A stretch of 64,000 nucleotides of DNA, taken from Chrysemys picta bellii. Lineage: Eukaryota > Chordata > Testudines > Emydidae. Position 1 is the stretch's first letter. Every line of letters starts with the position of its first letter. Location of the stretch: NCBI RefSeq assembly GCF_011386835.1, contig NC_088796.1, positions 28,723,011 to 28,787,010 on the forward strand, read 5' to 3'. Position numbers and translations under genes: made by a program. The notes under the pieces were generated by a model. That model did not search any database. It saw nothing but the letters and a program-made list of their open reading frames with translations, and had not been told where the DNA came from. This document shows positions 45,301 through 57,640 of the stretch, one piece after another.

Positions 45301-46686
45301 ATAACTAACAATAATATCTGCAATTAGAAAAGGTGAATCAGGAAATGATGAGTCAAGAATTTCTGAGCCGCGCCCCCCCGCCCCGCCCCATTGCTTTTGA
45401 ATTCAATGGTGAATATATTTTAAAAAAAGCAAACCTGCATGCAATTTGGGCCTGATCCAAACCCCATTGAAATGAATGGAAAGACTCCCATTGTCTCCGG
45501 ATCAGGCCTTCTCAGTGTTTTAATTTCTTTCTTGCACAGTTGGAGGTTAATAAAAAATGCAAACTTCTAACACCTCTAATATTTCCTGAATCAGGAAAAG
45601 TCTTTTCCTTAAGGTGTTCCCATTAACTCTTTATCAACAGGAAACAAATCCAGCTGCCAGACCCCTACTGGGTTAGGAAATACCACCTGGCACCTGCTAT
45701 TGTTGATTACCCTCCCATCTGCCAACTACATACCCATTAATCTCAGACTACACTCTAGATGCAGCCCTAAATATTAGAGGAAAGCCTTTTCTCCGGGTAT
45801 AAGAGGCAAAGCATCTCTCTCCATAGTGTTCCAAAGACCACCAGGAGGAATGCTGAGGCTCGAGCTCTGGTTCACACACCATGGCAAGCAAGAGGCATGC
45901 CCTCCCAGTCGCCTCACACATGCTGCTGGAGGCACATGCAGCTTGTGATCAAAGAAGCAGCAAATCATAGTCAGCAGCCCTCTGAGCCATCTTGTTCTGC
46001 ATCTGCAAGATGGCTCTTGTTTGGAGCCCAAGGCCAGCACTGTTCTGTTCTTACCCACCCTTCAGCCTGCTCTTGACAGGAGTGAAAAATTCTTCCCTTT
46101 GAATTTTTGTGAGGCTTTTGTTGTGATGACACCATGCGTTAGTGGACTGGCTTTTTGTTGTTCGGCTTTTGTTTTGTTTTATTTAAGTAAAACAAGGGGG
46201 AGGGAATAGTTTTTACTAGGAAAACAGTGCGTGCCTATATACAAAGGTTATTATTTTCTCTCTCTTTCATGTGTATGCGCGCGCATGCGCACACGCACAC
46301 ATGCGCAAATGTCCAGACTTTGCTTGAACAGACTTCTCGTTTTCCCCCAGCACGGTGCTGCAGACACATTTTTAGTATCAATTCTAAGAAATTCAAGGAA
46401 GGTCAGTTGTGACTTGTGCCTTCTGTAGGCTGAATTAACAACAAAGCTAGCTTATTGCCTTGTAAAGAATAATTCTTGGTGGCAGAGTATTTTCAAATAG
46501 AAGTTTATTTCTATCCAGTTTGCAGTCTTTCATTAAAGGGCTGCACACAAATCTGCTCATCCTGGTTCCCAACATAAAGATGTTTACTGGTACATTCCAA
46601 ACATACACTCCCTTTCCCTATCCCTACCTCCTGGTAAATGGGGAGAAAGGGAGCAGACACCTTAAATCAAGGACATTCTGAGTACA
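45301..46686. other. Non-coding stretch, no gene recognised
   Basis: It contains an alternating GCGCGCGCATGCGCACACGC tract at about 46276-46306 (Z-DNA type) and a small hairpin of dispersed-repeat type near 45448-45508 (GGGCCTGATCC..GGATCAGGCC). No gene recognised. Confidence 0.45.
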
Positions 46687-46814
46687 GCTGGTTGAAAATT
46701 TTCAGATGGACACTTTTTCAGAAAAATGCTGATCTTCTGTGGGAATGTGTCAATTCTGTCAAAACTTTCAATAGTTTCTAGGCAGCCAGCTAACCTGGCT
46801 CCCCCACTATTGCC

Positions 46815-47355
46815 TCATAGAAATGTAGGACTAGAATGGACCTCGATAGGTCATCTAGTCCAATCCCCTGCACTGAGCAGGGCCGGCTCCAGGCACCAGC
46901 TTGCCAAGCAGGTGCTTGGGGCGGCCACTCCGGAGAGGGACGGCAGGTCCAACTATTTGGCGGCAATTCAGCGGACGGTCCCTCACTCCCACTCGGAGCC
47001 AAGGACCTCCCGCCGGATTGCCGCCGCAGATTGCGATCGCGGCTTTTTTTTTTTTTTTGCGCCGCTTGGAGCGGCAAAAACCCTGGAGCCGGCCCTGGCA
47101 CTGAGGCAGGGCTAAATATTATCTAGAGTTCTAGACCATCCCTGACAGGTGTTTGTCTAACCTGTTCTTAGAAACCTCCAATGATGCCGGTTCCACAACT
47201 TCCCTAGGCAATTTCTTCCAGTGTTTAACTACCCAGACAATTAAGTTTTTCCTAATGTCTAACATAAATCTCCCTTGCTGCAATTTAAGCCCATGATTTC
47301 TTGTCCTGTCCTCAGTGGTTAAGGAGAACAATTTATCGCCTTTCTCTTTACAAAA
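46815..47355 (-). mobile_element. CR1 LINE 3' fragment, interrupted by a hAT MITE
   Basis: Minus orientation. Tail and 3' UTR are at 46817-46877 (CATAGAAATGTAGGACTAGA, GGTCATCTAGTCCAATCCCC). The text resumes at 47098 with the ORF2 carboxy terminus, which reads on the minus strand as MFSLTTEDRTRNHGLKLQQG and VVKHWKKLPREVVEPASLEV (47131-47331). The only recent break is the MITE at 46878. Confidence 0.9.
46878..47097. mobile_element. hAT-like MITE, 220 bp, perfect 8-bp TSD, nested in CR1
   Basis: The ends CAGGGCCGGCTCCAGG and CCTGGAGCCGGCCCTG are exact inverted repeats. GCACTGAG flanks both sides (46870-46877 and 47098-47105), and removing the element restores continuous CR1 text. The end sequence is shared with the 32458 element. 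A poly-T tract lies at about 47044-47058. Confidence 0.95.
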
Positions 47356-47629
47356 GCTACCTGACTCCCTGAGTAGTCAGCAACTTGGAAAAGTTGGACA
47401 ATAAGGGGAGGCAGCTTCTCAGGAAGCCTCTTCCCCAACTCCCCAGGGAGGGGGCAAACCCCTGGAGGCAGCGGCCCATGCAATCAGGCAGCCATGAGCT
47501 AGCCCAAAAGTTCTGTTTTCATTCTCCTGAAACAAAATTTTTCAGAAATTTTCCTCCCACAAAAAGTTTCTAATTTTTGACTTTTCATCCTGATTTGGGA
47601 CAAAGTCTTTAAGGTGACTAATTCTCCAT

Positions 47630-48612
47630 CAGAAATAATGCACAAGTATAGAAACTATTCCAGTAACTAATAATATAACCTGTACCCTATTGCAATATAC
47701 TCCCTCTTATGCCGTTAATGCTAATGCCTCTCGGAAATATATAAAGGTGTTCAACCAACAGCTGTGGTATAGTACTACACCAAAGAGAGATGTATTAGGA
47801 TATCGATGGATTGTGATTAATACTACACTAGGGACTGTCAAATTTACATCGCCCTTATCCAGTTTCCAGATCACCTCTACATATCCAAACTGCTCAAAGG
47901 GGGCTGCCATTAGATTAGCACAGCAGAGGGCCTGGGTTATTTCCTCTAGAAAGAAGAGGGACTTGACCAGATCCCTATGGGATGGTGCCAATAGTGCAGC
48001 AACAATTTGGAATATTTTTAAAAGCCAAGAACATGATGAGAAATTAGGACAATTGGAAAAAGCCACAGGCCTTATTACTGGAGCACAGCTAATCCAAGTA
48101 CAAGCTGGAATTGGTGAGTTACATGTTATTTCCGCCCTTAGTTCAATGACCCAGAAGTTATTGACCCAGATGGTATTGAATATCACTGAGGCTGGGAAGG
48201 CATTGCAGTGGGATTTGGCATGATTAGAAATTCAAGATTTTCTGAATGACAGCTAATGGCCATTCGGAGTGATCTGAAGCACCAGGTGTGGCCCACTGCC
48301 CTTACAGACACTTCAGGAGTACCATCTGATCTGTGGCCATGGAGACATACCTGGAGATTTTCTGGGTGGAAGTGCGGACGTTCACAGTGCTCCTTCCAAG
48401 CATACAGACTGGTTGGAGGGGTGTGGGCTCCCTCATACCAAATCCTGCCAGGTCCGTGGGGAGGATGCATGTGGGATTGGGTAATTCACCGAGACATCTG
48501 GGAAATTAGACTACCTGGTATGCCTAATCGATTTTTAGTCAGTGCTCCTGGAATAACCCCCAACATTTGGATGGGGATAGGGAGTCAATGGACATTTTGG
48601 TTGTTAGAACCT
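47630..48612 (+). pseudogene. Endogenous retrovirus env remnant, upstream part
   Basis: An open frame of 177 codons (47690-48223) and a second frame (48256-48630), separated by a stop and a frameshift, read as a retroviral envelope glycoprotein. There is a basic RKKR cleavage-type site at 47948-47959, several N-glycosylation sequons, and a helical, Gln/Leu-rich region after the site as expected for a transmembrane subunit. The class is uncertain: I saw no clear gamma-type CX6CC block. No gag or pol lies upstream, where the window holds a CR1 and an unassigned stretch. A CR1 insertion ends the segment at about 48612. The copy is clearly broken. Confidence 0.78.
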
Positions 48613-50058
48613 CATAAGAACATAACATAAGAACAGCCCTACTGGGTCAGACCAAAGGTCCATCTAGCCCAGTATCCTGTCTAACAACAGTGGCCAATGT
48701 TAGGTGCTCCAGAGGGAGTGAACCTAACAGGTAATAATCAAGTGATCTCTCTCCTGCCATCCATCTCCACCCTCTAACAAACAGAGGCTAAGGACACCAT
48801 TCCTTACCCATCGTGGCTAATAGCCATTAATGGACTTAACCTCCATGAATTTATCCTGTTCTCTTTTAAACGCTGTTATAGTCCTAGCCTTCACAACCTC
48901 CTCAGGTAACGAGTTCCACAAGTTGACTGTGCGCTGTGTGAAGAAGAACTTCCTTTTTTGTTTGTTTTAAACCTGCTGCCTATTAATTTCATTTGGTGAC
49001 CCCTAGTTATTGTATTATGGGAATAGGCAAATAACTTTTCCTTATCTACTTTCTCCACATCACTCATAATTTTATATACCTCTATCATATCCCCCCTTAG
49101 TCTCCTCTTTTCCAAGCTGAAAAGTCCTAGCCTCTTTAATCTCTCCTCACATGGGACCCTCTCCAAACCCCTAATCATTTTAGTGGCCCTTCTCTGAACC
49201 TTTTCTAGTGCCAGTATATCTTTTTTGAGATGAGGAGACTACATCTGTACACAGTATTCAAGATGTGGGCATACCACTGATTTATATAAGGGCAACAATA
49301 TATTCTCCGTCTTATTCTCTATCCCCTTTTTAATGATTCCTAACATCCTGTTTGCTTTTTTGACCACCTCTGCACACTGTGTGGACATCTTCAGAGAACT
49401 ATTGACGATGACTCCAAGATTTTTTTCCTGATTTGTTGTAGCTAAATTAGCCCCCATCATATTGTATGTATAGTTGGGGTTATTTTTTCCCCAATGTGCA
49501 TGACTTTACATTTATCCACATTAAATTTCATTTGCCATTTTGTTGCCCAATCACTTAGTTTTGTGAGATCTTTTTGAAGTTCTTCACAGCCTGCTTTGGT
49601 CTTAACTATCTTGAGCAGTTTAGTATCATCTGCAAACTTTGCCACCTCACTTTTTACCCCTTTCTCCAGATCATTTATGAATAAGTTGAATAGGATTGGT
49701 CCTAGGACTGACCCATGGGGAATACCACTAATTACCCCTCTCCACTCTGAGAATTTACCATTAATTCCTACCCTTTGTTCCCTGTCTTTTAACCAGTTCT
49801 CAATCGATGAAAGGACCTTCCCTTTTATCCCATGTCAGCTTAATTTACGTAAGAGTCTTTGGTGAAGGACCTTGTCAAAGGCTTTCTGGAAATCTAAGTA
49901 CACTATGTCCACTGGATCCCCCTTGTCCACATGTTTGTTGACCCCTTCAAAGAACTTAAATAGATCAGTAAGACATGATTTCCCTTTAGAGAAACCATGT
50001 TGACTTTTGCCCAACAATTTATGTTCTTCTATGTGTCTGACAATTTTATTCTTTACTA
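48613..50058 (-). mobile_element. CR1 LINE inserted in the env remnant, about 1.45 kb
   Basis: Minus orientation. The 3' end at 48613 starts TCATAAGAACATAACATAAG, followed by TGGGTCAGACCAAAGGTCCA. Reading upstream on the minus strand gives the ORF2 end (RLGLFSLEKRRLRGDMIEVY, 49080-49140), MAKFADDTKLLK with the RT catalytic DD (49640 downwards), and KGDPVDIVYLDFQKAFDKV (49860-49940). Frames are broken. The 5' truncation is near 50058, where env-like sequence resumes. Confidence 0.92.
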
Positions 50059-50059
50059 A

Positions 50060-50712
50060 CTGCCACAGCTTCAGTGTATACGTAAACTGAAGCCAGGAGA
50101 AGTTGTTACTGTACATGACAGCATTTACTGAGAGGGTAGGGGACAAGGAACTACCCTGACAGGACACCTACTTTTTCAAGCTAATGATAGCTTCATGTTG
50201 AAGCCACCACGTTGTGAGATATACATTTTAATCTTACTACTGCTGCAGGCAATCATATTATTTACTGGCCTGTGGATAGAGTTTTACAAGTAACCCTTAG
50301 GTTTCAGATATCCTTTAATTGGACTAGTTTAGTATCTGATCGGTTTCAAAATTTGCTTTCACAATTACCAGAGGTTCAAAGAATCTCTGAATTACAAGGG
50401 CAAATTCACATGCTACAAAATATATATCAAGTTGAAAAGTATGCCTTTCATACAGCTTATAGAGTGTCTACTTTATGTACTAAGTATGATGTATTGTGCT
50501 TTGTGACTAAAACTGTACAACAACCCCATCATATTATTACTATGGGAATGTTACTGCTTTTATTGTTGTTGTTTAGTTTAGGATTATGTTATTATTGTTG
50601 TAAAGGACGTAATAATAGTAATACTTTTCATGTCCATGCTAATTATGCATTGTCATTGCATCCAATCAAAACGCCTAAGGTTGAAGCATTTGATGTAGAA
50701 TCTGAAATCTAA
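50060..50712 (+). pseudogene. Endogenous retrovirus env remnant, downstream part
   Basis: The env resumes after the CR1 with shifted frames (50060-50270) and then an open frame of 146 codons (50272-50712). That frame contains a membrane-spanning segment of leucines at about 50545-50590, a CYYCC cysteine cluster just after it (a palmitoylation-type site) and a cytoplasmic tail of about 35 residues ending at a natural TAA (50710-50712). A polypurine tract and LTR follow within 60 bp, as expected for a 3' env end. Confidence 0.8.
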
Positions 50713-50760
50713 GGCTTGATGCAAATGGAGGTTTAAGAATGTTAGTTGTGCTAGAAACAC

Positions 50761-50772
50761 AAAAGAGGGGGG
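50761..50772 (+). other. Polypurine tract
   Basis: AAAAGAGGGGGG, directly before the TGTGG start of the LTR. This is the plus-strand primer position of a retrovirus. Confidence 0.75.
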
Positions 50773-51150
50773 TGTGGAAGTAGAGAAAGAACTGACAGGG
50801 ATTTGAAGGGGATTTCAAATTCAAACAGTCCCTTATGTGAGCAAGAGTCAGGCTAGCTGTAACCCTAATAACGCGAGATTTGTAGAAGCAAGGATTGTGT
50901 GAGGCGAGTGGGAAAGAACTGTATGAGAAGTTGTTGTGACCTTGGGTTAGATAAGTATGGAATGTAGACTATAAACAAAATGCAGCTGTCGCCCATTATT
51001 GTATGTAACAAAAGGTATACATGCTTGCTGTAATTGTTTACCTGTAGAGAGACCTGTTCTGCTCTCTCCCTCCACACAATTGCTAGAGAAAATAAAGTAT
51101 CTGACTTGCTGCACCCAACCTGAGAGTGAGAACTCTGTTTTTCTCCGACA
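50773..51150 (+). mobile_element. 3' LTR of the env-bearing endogenous retrovirus, about 378 bp
   Basis: It starts TGTGGAAG after the polypurine tract and ends CCGACA, giving TG...CA borders. AATAAA at 51091-51096 is the polyadenylation signal, about 55 bp before the end. No 5' LTR was found in the window, so the provirus is 5'-deleted. Confidence 0.78.
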
Positions 51151-52892
51151 ACTGACACAAGCCAGGTTTAAATTGATGGAAGAGTGTCCACACACAAAGT
51201 CGTACCTGTTTAATTAAATCGGTTTTAAAAACTCACTTTTAGTTAAAGTGGCACTACTTTCCATGTAAACTAGGCCTAGGAGTGAAGTGTCCTGTCAGTG
51301 TCCCCCTCCCGCCACTCCTAAAGTGGGGAAGGTGTGGCTATAACAAGTGGTGATGTTTAACAATATTCTGTAATGTTGGCTGAATGAGCCTGCTGACAGC
51401 TTTTAGTGCCTGTTGCGATGATACACAGTTCCAGGTTAATAGCACTGTAATGCACCTAAATTTGTGTTAATGAAAAGACAGCAAGTTTCTTAAGGATATA
51501 CTAACAAGTTGCTGGGAAAGAACTCGCCACTGTTAAAAACCTGAGTAGTAAAATTTAGTCAACCACACCAACTCTGATAACTATCTGCAATGGAAACATA
51601 GCCACTGGAGTTTGAAAATTAAGTGAGGCCAAATGTTCTTTGGGATTTTTCAGCCACCCCTAGGGAAAACTGAGATTCACATTTCCTATTCTAGGATGGC
51701 CGCATTTTTCTGCATAAAAACCCCAAATGCAAGCATCAGTGAAAAGAAGGATATGTAAGACAGAGAGAAATGCAGATCTAAAAATACAGGGAAATTTTAA
51801 GTAAGCCACACTTGTGAGCCAGAACTCTGACAGGGACATATTGTTAACTGCAGAGATTATAGAAAAAAAAAAAAAACTGATGTTCCAAAATAGGAAAAGC
51901 TACTACTTAATTACTTCACTGACTTGTCTTCAGGCAAAACCATTTACTAAGTAAATAAAATATTTCAGTGTAGAGCTATGATTTCTTATGGCTCTCGCTT
52001 CGGTCAGGTTGACAAATAAAACTAGCACAAACCTCAAAACCTGGGAGGCAAACAGTTCTCTCATTAAAGCACACTATATTAACTTGCAGCCATCAACCCT
52101 GCTGCATGCTATGCTATGAATAAATTAAATGTGAATTCAGAAGCATTCTGGCTGGCTGTGTCTGACAAGCAATAGAACTGTACAACTTCACCAATCATTT
52201 CAGCTTGTGTAACAGAGTCACAGGGAAGACAGGAGGGAGGCAAAAACAACAGAGTTGATTTCTATCCTTGGGCATTGGTATAGCTGTAACTCAAAACACA
52301 TGAAATAGCTTTGTATTAATATGATGTTGAACATACAAAGCTGAACTGATCTCTGGTACAATAACCAATAATAAAACCGATATTTCAGTGAATTACCATG
52401 ATCAGTGTCTTTTTCTGGTTGAACATAACATGCCCACTTCAGAGGAAATGTGATTTGGGACATGAAATGTACTAAATCTGGCCCTGTAATAGCTCAGACA
52501 GACAGCAGAATCAGATCACACACTGGATAATGGATTTCCCCATCATCTTAAATTCATTGGGTCGGATTCTTATCTTCACCAAGCCCCTTTACTCCACCCT
52601 GACATTAAGGAGGCTTTGAAGTGGGCATAAATTATAATTTTGCCTACTTGCATCGAAATTACTTTCCAACAATTGTAAGGCCCATCCTTGGTGTACAGCA
52701 GATACACTACCTGAGTGGAGTAAAGGGCTTAATGTAAATGACAGTCAGGTTTTGGGTCCAGTTCTATCATCTGATATACAGGCATAACTCTTACTGATGT
52801 CAACAGGAGTGAATAGCACCCATTTATATCAACAGAAGTTGCACCTCGGGGCAGAACCAATCCCTCAGTGTTATATATGAACACATTTCTGA
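51151..52892. other. Non-coding stretch, no gene recognised
   Basis: AT-rich sequence. A poly-A tract lies at about 51862-51876. No exon or named repeat. Confidence 0.4.
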
Positions 52893-52925
52893 ATACATAC
52901 ATACATACATACATACATACATACA
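52893..52925 (+). repeat. (ATAC)n microsatellite, about 8 units
   Basis: Perfect ATAC tetranucleotide repeats. Confidence 0.95.
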
Positions 52926-55205
52926 CTCTTGAATTTGTGAATTTCAGTTGGGTTAAACCCAGTTTAACAGGATAGCTTCTCTTTCCTTCATCATAATAAA
53001 AACAAGAATGAGCAGGCAAGTGTGACAGCCACCATCTTGGTGAACACCAGGGATTGAACTGGAAACCTCCAAAGCTAAAAGCGCAAGTCAGCTTGAACTA
53101 AAGTGGGTTACACAAGGATAATATTGTTCTAATGCACTCACAATAAATATAAGAAATACAATATCAATGGAGTAATGCCAAGACTGACAAGTTCACAGGA
53201 GACGGATCTTGCTGGCTGCCTGGCCAGTTTGGTACAATGGCAGGAGCATTATGGAAAGACAGTCAAGGAATAAAGAAGAATCAAAATGTAGAAAGAGAAG
53301 ATAGTTTAAAAAGAGGTGTAATTATGCCTAGAACTACACAAAGCCCTTTTCTTTTAATAAATCTAGTGTGTTGGCTTGTGGCAAAATAAGATTCCATGGC
53401 ATCATATTTATTTCAATGTGCAGGCACATTAAGTCACATGCTGTCCGAAGGTTTCTGGGATAAAAGCATGCTAAATTCTAATTAGCAAGTTTAAATTGAT
53501 GGGAAATTAAAAATTAACCTTTTATTCATCAATATTTTAAAACCATATTAGGCTCCATTCAGTAGAGAATGCCCTAAGGAGGCACACAAGGCTGTCTTAC
53601 AGAACAATTGAAGGGAAACCGGGATGGATGAGACGCATCAACTTTAATGTGAAGAAAGTACTGTAACACACAGCTAAACTCAGGCCCATTGTGTAAATGG
53701 TTCCAAAATTAGAGCTATTCTGCACCTGTATTCCACAGCTAGAGAACTCCATTTGCCTACTTGCCATGGGAAGCATTCCCAGGCAAGTAAGGGGCCCCTT
53801 CATATCTCCAGAATGAAAGCTTTATTTCAAAAGCATTTAAGAGATTTCCAAAGCAGTATCAGAGGGAAATTAACAAAACTCTCATGCTGTGGACAGCTGC
53901 GAAACTATCTGGACATGTACATTTCACAGTGATCTCACAACAGGAAAGAAAAGTATCAACCCATCACTCCAGCTCTGGCTCCTAATTAGATCAAAGTCTA
54001 GGTCAAGATTTCTGTCCTGATACTTAAATCTCTCCAGGGGATTGTCCTTATTGAGATCACCTTTCCTTCCACAACTAGAACCTCCCAGAAGTCCTTCCAT
54101 TCCACCAGAACAATAGAAAGAGGTTTATACATGCAGAAGACAGATCTTTCACAGGAGCTGGACATAGACTATGAAGCTTATGACTATATGAACTTATGAA
54201 TTCCCGTTTGATTTTATGAACTCGGTATGTTTATACCCTTACTAAAGTATTTCACTATAGATTGACATCCTCCCTCTTGTGTGAAGAGGAGGGGGTATGG
54301 TACTTGGTGACTGTCCTTGAACGGAAGAGACCTTAATGATCATCAACAATTGACTAATCTTGCCCTAGCAGGACAGTGGAGCCACTTGTTAATGACTCAT
54401 AACTATTGTAACAAACACAGGAGGAGGCTTTCAGCCACAACCCACAGAGGATCAGAGAATGGAAAAACCCCAGGGGAAGGACAGAAAGAGACAATGTGTT
54501 TGAATCCACTGTTAAAAGGAGGATCAATACAGTGGCCTAGTGTGCCCATCCACAAGGGGGTGTTCAGCCAGAGATGTAATGGAGCTAACTCCTGCCTAAA
54601 ATGAGAATGGCCATGGAACTAAGCACAAATCTTATTTCTTCCATTTTGCTTTATCTCATTAATTCCTTCAGACATAGCTGGATTTGTTTACAGGTTTGTC
54701 TGGAAAGCAAAAAAGAAAATGTATTTCTATTTTTAAATACTTGGGAGGTGTCTAGATATTACGATAATGGGGTTATACAAGTAACAGAGATGGATGTCAG
54801 ACTTCAATGCATATTTCAGAGTGAAAACAATGGGTTTGATTATGATACCGAGTGCAGAGAGCCCTTAACACAGGGTTTAAATGGTGCATAGGGCCTTGCA
54901 TGGACCCTCTACTACAATGGAATTGCACTTAGTAAGAGGAAGGGCTGTTTGTCACATTTGACCAACTAAGAAGAGTGGGTATGTTTACACAACAGATCAA
55001 AAACTTGCATTTCTGGCCACAGAAGGATGATCTCTCTTCTCTACACTGGCTGCAATTCATTAAGTTACTTTTCTAGAATTTAGCTCTACCCCCCTGAGCA
55101 GCATGAGCACCAAGAACACAAAAGTAGCAGCTACTCACCCATCACACACAAACGTAACCCTCAGCCTTTGCTGTCTTTGCCCTTGCAACTAAACTTAATT
55201 CTTCA
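52926..55205. other. Non-coding stretch, no gene recognised
   Basis: Mostly AT-rich. Two adjacent open frames of about 95 codons (54317-54891) match no family I know. The block 54240-54600 has mixed composition and may be a dispersed repeat. Confidence 0.4.
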
Positions 55206-55429
55206 GAAAAGAGACACAAAAAGTCTGAGAGACCAATTGCTTGGGAAGAGGCGGTTACTCACCTTGTTCAGTAACCGTGGTTCTTCAAGATATGCATCCC
55301 TATAGGTGCGCCACTCCAATTGTTCAGGTGCACATGCACCTCTCAAGCCTTTGATCTGAGGTTTTCCATTAGCAGTGCATGAGCACCAAGTTCCATTTGG
55401 CCTGTACATGAACGCTGTACAACCTTGTG

Positions 55430-55430
<1 letters not shown>

Positions 55431-55468
<38 letters not shown>
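55431..55468. repeat. (CA)n microsatellite
   Basis: About 19 CA units inside the left terminus of the DIRS element. Confidence 0.95.
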
Positions 55469-55470
<2 letters not shown>

Positions 55471-55586
55471 CAGTGCTTTCTCTAGCTAAATGTCCAACAA
55501 AGAACAGTCCAAAGCAGAGGGGAAGGAGAGTGGGTAGTGGAGCACCCAGAGAGGGGCATATCTCAAAGACCCAGTTACAGCCAGGG

Positions 55587-55735
55587 GTGAAAGTAACTCC
55601 AGACACTTACCGGTATGGGGACGGCTCCAGCATCCCGCAGCCAGCCCTTCCAAGCCACCTGACCCACACTGCCTGGGGCTCCAGTGGCGATTTAAAGGGC
55701 CCGGGGCTCCGGACGCCGCTGCCACTACTGAGTAA
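55587..55735. mobile_element. hAT-like fragment inside the DIRS left end
   Basis: The CAGGGGTGAAAGTAACTCC start, CTTACCGGTATGGGGACGGC and GGCGATTTAAAGGGCCCGGG agree with a remembered turtle element. Its right terminus is not visible. A C/T-rich CTCCTCCTCTTCTTC run follows. Confidence 0.5.
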
Positions 55736-56070
55736 CCTCCTCCTCCTCTTCTTCTTCTTCTAGTAGTGTCCCTATGGGTGTCCCACTTTAGGTGATTCCT
55801 GAGCAGTATCCCCACAGGGAGGAGGGGCCTTCACAACTGAGTCTAAGATGACAGTATAGCAGAACCAAGCACCACATCAGATCTGCCAGTGTGGACCAAG
55901 GCATAGTGTTTAGAACAATATCCACTGAGGCCCATGTAGCAGCTCTGCATATCTCAGACACTGGAATGTTCTTGATTAAAGCTGTAGAAGTTGCCTGTAA
56001 TCTGGTAGAGTGTGCTATAATCCTTTGGGGAGGTAAAGCACCAGCTGCATTGTAGCGAGCAATGATATAC

Positions 56071-56710
56071 TCAGACTGTGGACCCCTTGGACTTTTCTGC
56101 AACGGAGGCAAACAGCATAGATGATTTATCTAGATAGGACCAAGAAATTTCAGAAAAGGCCAATGCCCATCTCACATCTAAAGTATGAAAGGAGATCTCA
56201 TGCTGATATTGATGTGGTTTAGGAAAAAATACTGATAGGTGAATGGCCTGGTTAAAATGAAAATCTGACAGCACTTCAGGTAAGAATTTAGAGTGAGGCC
56301 GTAAAAAGATTTGTTCTTGAAAAATACCTAAAATGGAGGGTTTGCCATCAAGGGCCCAATCTCCCCAGCCCTGCAAGCTGACATGATAGTTACTAGAAAG
56401 GCTACCTTCATAGAGAAGTGAAGCAAGGAGCACTTGCCATAGGTTCAAATGGAAGTCCCCTGGAGGCATCTAAGTACAAGGCGGAGATCCCAAGAATTAG
56501 GGGGATCCTTAACCGGGGGTAGAGGTTCCTGATACCCTTAACAAATCTTGAGGACATAGGGTGAGCAAAGATAGAAAATCCTTCTAGTGCAGGATGAAAT
56601 GCTGCTACTGCGGGCAGATAAACCTTAACAGAGTTAAAGGATACCCCAGATTTCTTCATGTCCAGCAGGTAATCAAAGATGGCTGAAAGCAAAGAGGATT
56701 CTGTCACTCA
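56071..56710 (-). pseudogene. DIRS tyrosine recombinase, frameshifted
   Basis: Two overlapping minus-strand frames (56408-56707 and 56071-56469) cover one protein. The first has FDYLLDMKKSGVSFNSVKVY and PMSSRFVKGIRNLYP, typical of the DIRS recombinase core. In the overlap the SACRAGEIG text, with the first catalytic-type arginine, lies in the other frame. The second has LRPHSKFLPEVLSDFH and FHTLDVRWAL. DIRS integrates through this enzyme instead of an integrase. The frameshift makes the copy inactive. Confidence 0.85.
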
Positions 56711-56978
56711 ACAGTGATAGTGACACCAGTGATTGAACTCTTTCTATTTCAGAAGGTAAGTAATTCAAGTAAACTCCCTTCTACTATTTAGTAATACTTT
56801 TTGAGCAGGTGGATTCTAATCCTGGGAACCAAATAAAACAATGCTTGGAAGTGGAGGACTCTAGGCTGGGCTGAAGCATGCAGCCTGTGTTCTGGGAGAG
56901 GAGATGAGGGATGGTCAGAAGCTTAAATGCCAGGTGGACACCCAGGTGAAGGAGGTAAGGATACGACGTCTGTCTCAG

Positions 56979-57640
56979 TCAGGGCAGTACTATAAGGATA
57001 ACCCAGGTCTTGTCCTGTCTGATCTTGTTTATCACAGTTAGTATTAGTGGTGTTGGAGGGAATGCATAGAAGAGACCCTTCGTCCAGGGAAAGGGAAAAC
57101 CATTCCCTAAAAAGAGTGGTGACCTAGGCCTCCTCTTGAGCAGAGTAGGGGAGCACTTCTTGTTGCAGAATATGGCAAATAGGTTCATCTGTGGAAGTCC
57201 CCACCTTTGCAATATCCCATGGAGAATTTGCGAGTTCAACTCCCATTCGTAGTCCTGGGAGAAATATCTGCTGACCATAGCAGCAGTGTCATTCTGGACT
57301 CCAGGAAGATAAATGATGCAGATACGACTCTAGTGGGCTATACACCAGTTCCATAACTTTATAGCTTTGGGACCAAGGGAGAGGGATCTTCTTCCTCCCT
57401 ATTTGTTGATACAGAATGTGAAAGCAACATTATCCATCGTGACCCTGAATGGACTTGCCCTTGATGCGGGTAAGAACTGAAAGCACAGAGACATTCCTGA
57501 CTGCCCTGAGTTCCAATGGGTTGATATGGAGACCAGTTTCCTGAGGTGCCTAGCTGCCCTGAGTTGTGAAGGCATTGATGTATGCTCCCCACCATAACAG
57601 TGATGCATCTGTTGTCACACAGTCATTGTTCGAGCTGGGC
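56979..57640 (-). pseudogene. DIRS RNase H and downstream domain, frameshifted
   Basis: The minus strand carries an RNase H-like stretch with TTDAS-type and WWGA text near 57590-57625, then LELRA-type and KGKS text, and further down IIYLPGVQN (near 57300). A 99-codon frame (56979-57278) continues with FSQDYEWELNSQILHGILQRW and LFYAFPPTPLI, as in DIRS polyproteins. Stops and frameshifts interrupt it. Confidence 0.78.

Larger units (their letters stand above)
46687..47582. mobile_element. Outer AT-rich repeat of a likely three-level nest
   Basis: GCTGGTTGAAAATTTTCAGA at 46688 and the AAAATTTTTCAGAAATTTTC ... AAGTTTCTAATTTTTGAC block near 47530-47582 resemble the two ends of one dispersed turtle element rich in AAATTTTC. 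The CR1 at 46815 sits between them. The pairing of these ends is from pattern memory and not proven. Confidence 0.4.

Noticed and set aside
52893..52925. CRISPR-like short repeats
   Set aside because: A simple (ATAC)n microsatellite without spacers, in a vertebrate genome.
54317..54891. Two adjacent frames of about 95 codons as a possible gene
   Set aside because: No recognisable family, no splice signals or codon bias seen, and the flanks are ordinary intron-like DNA.
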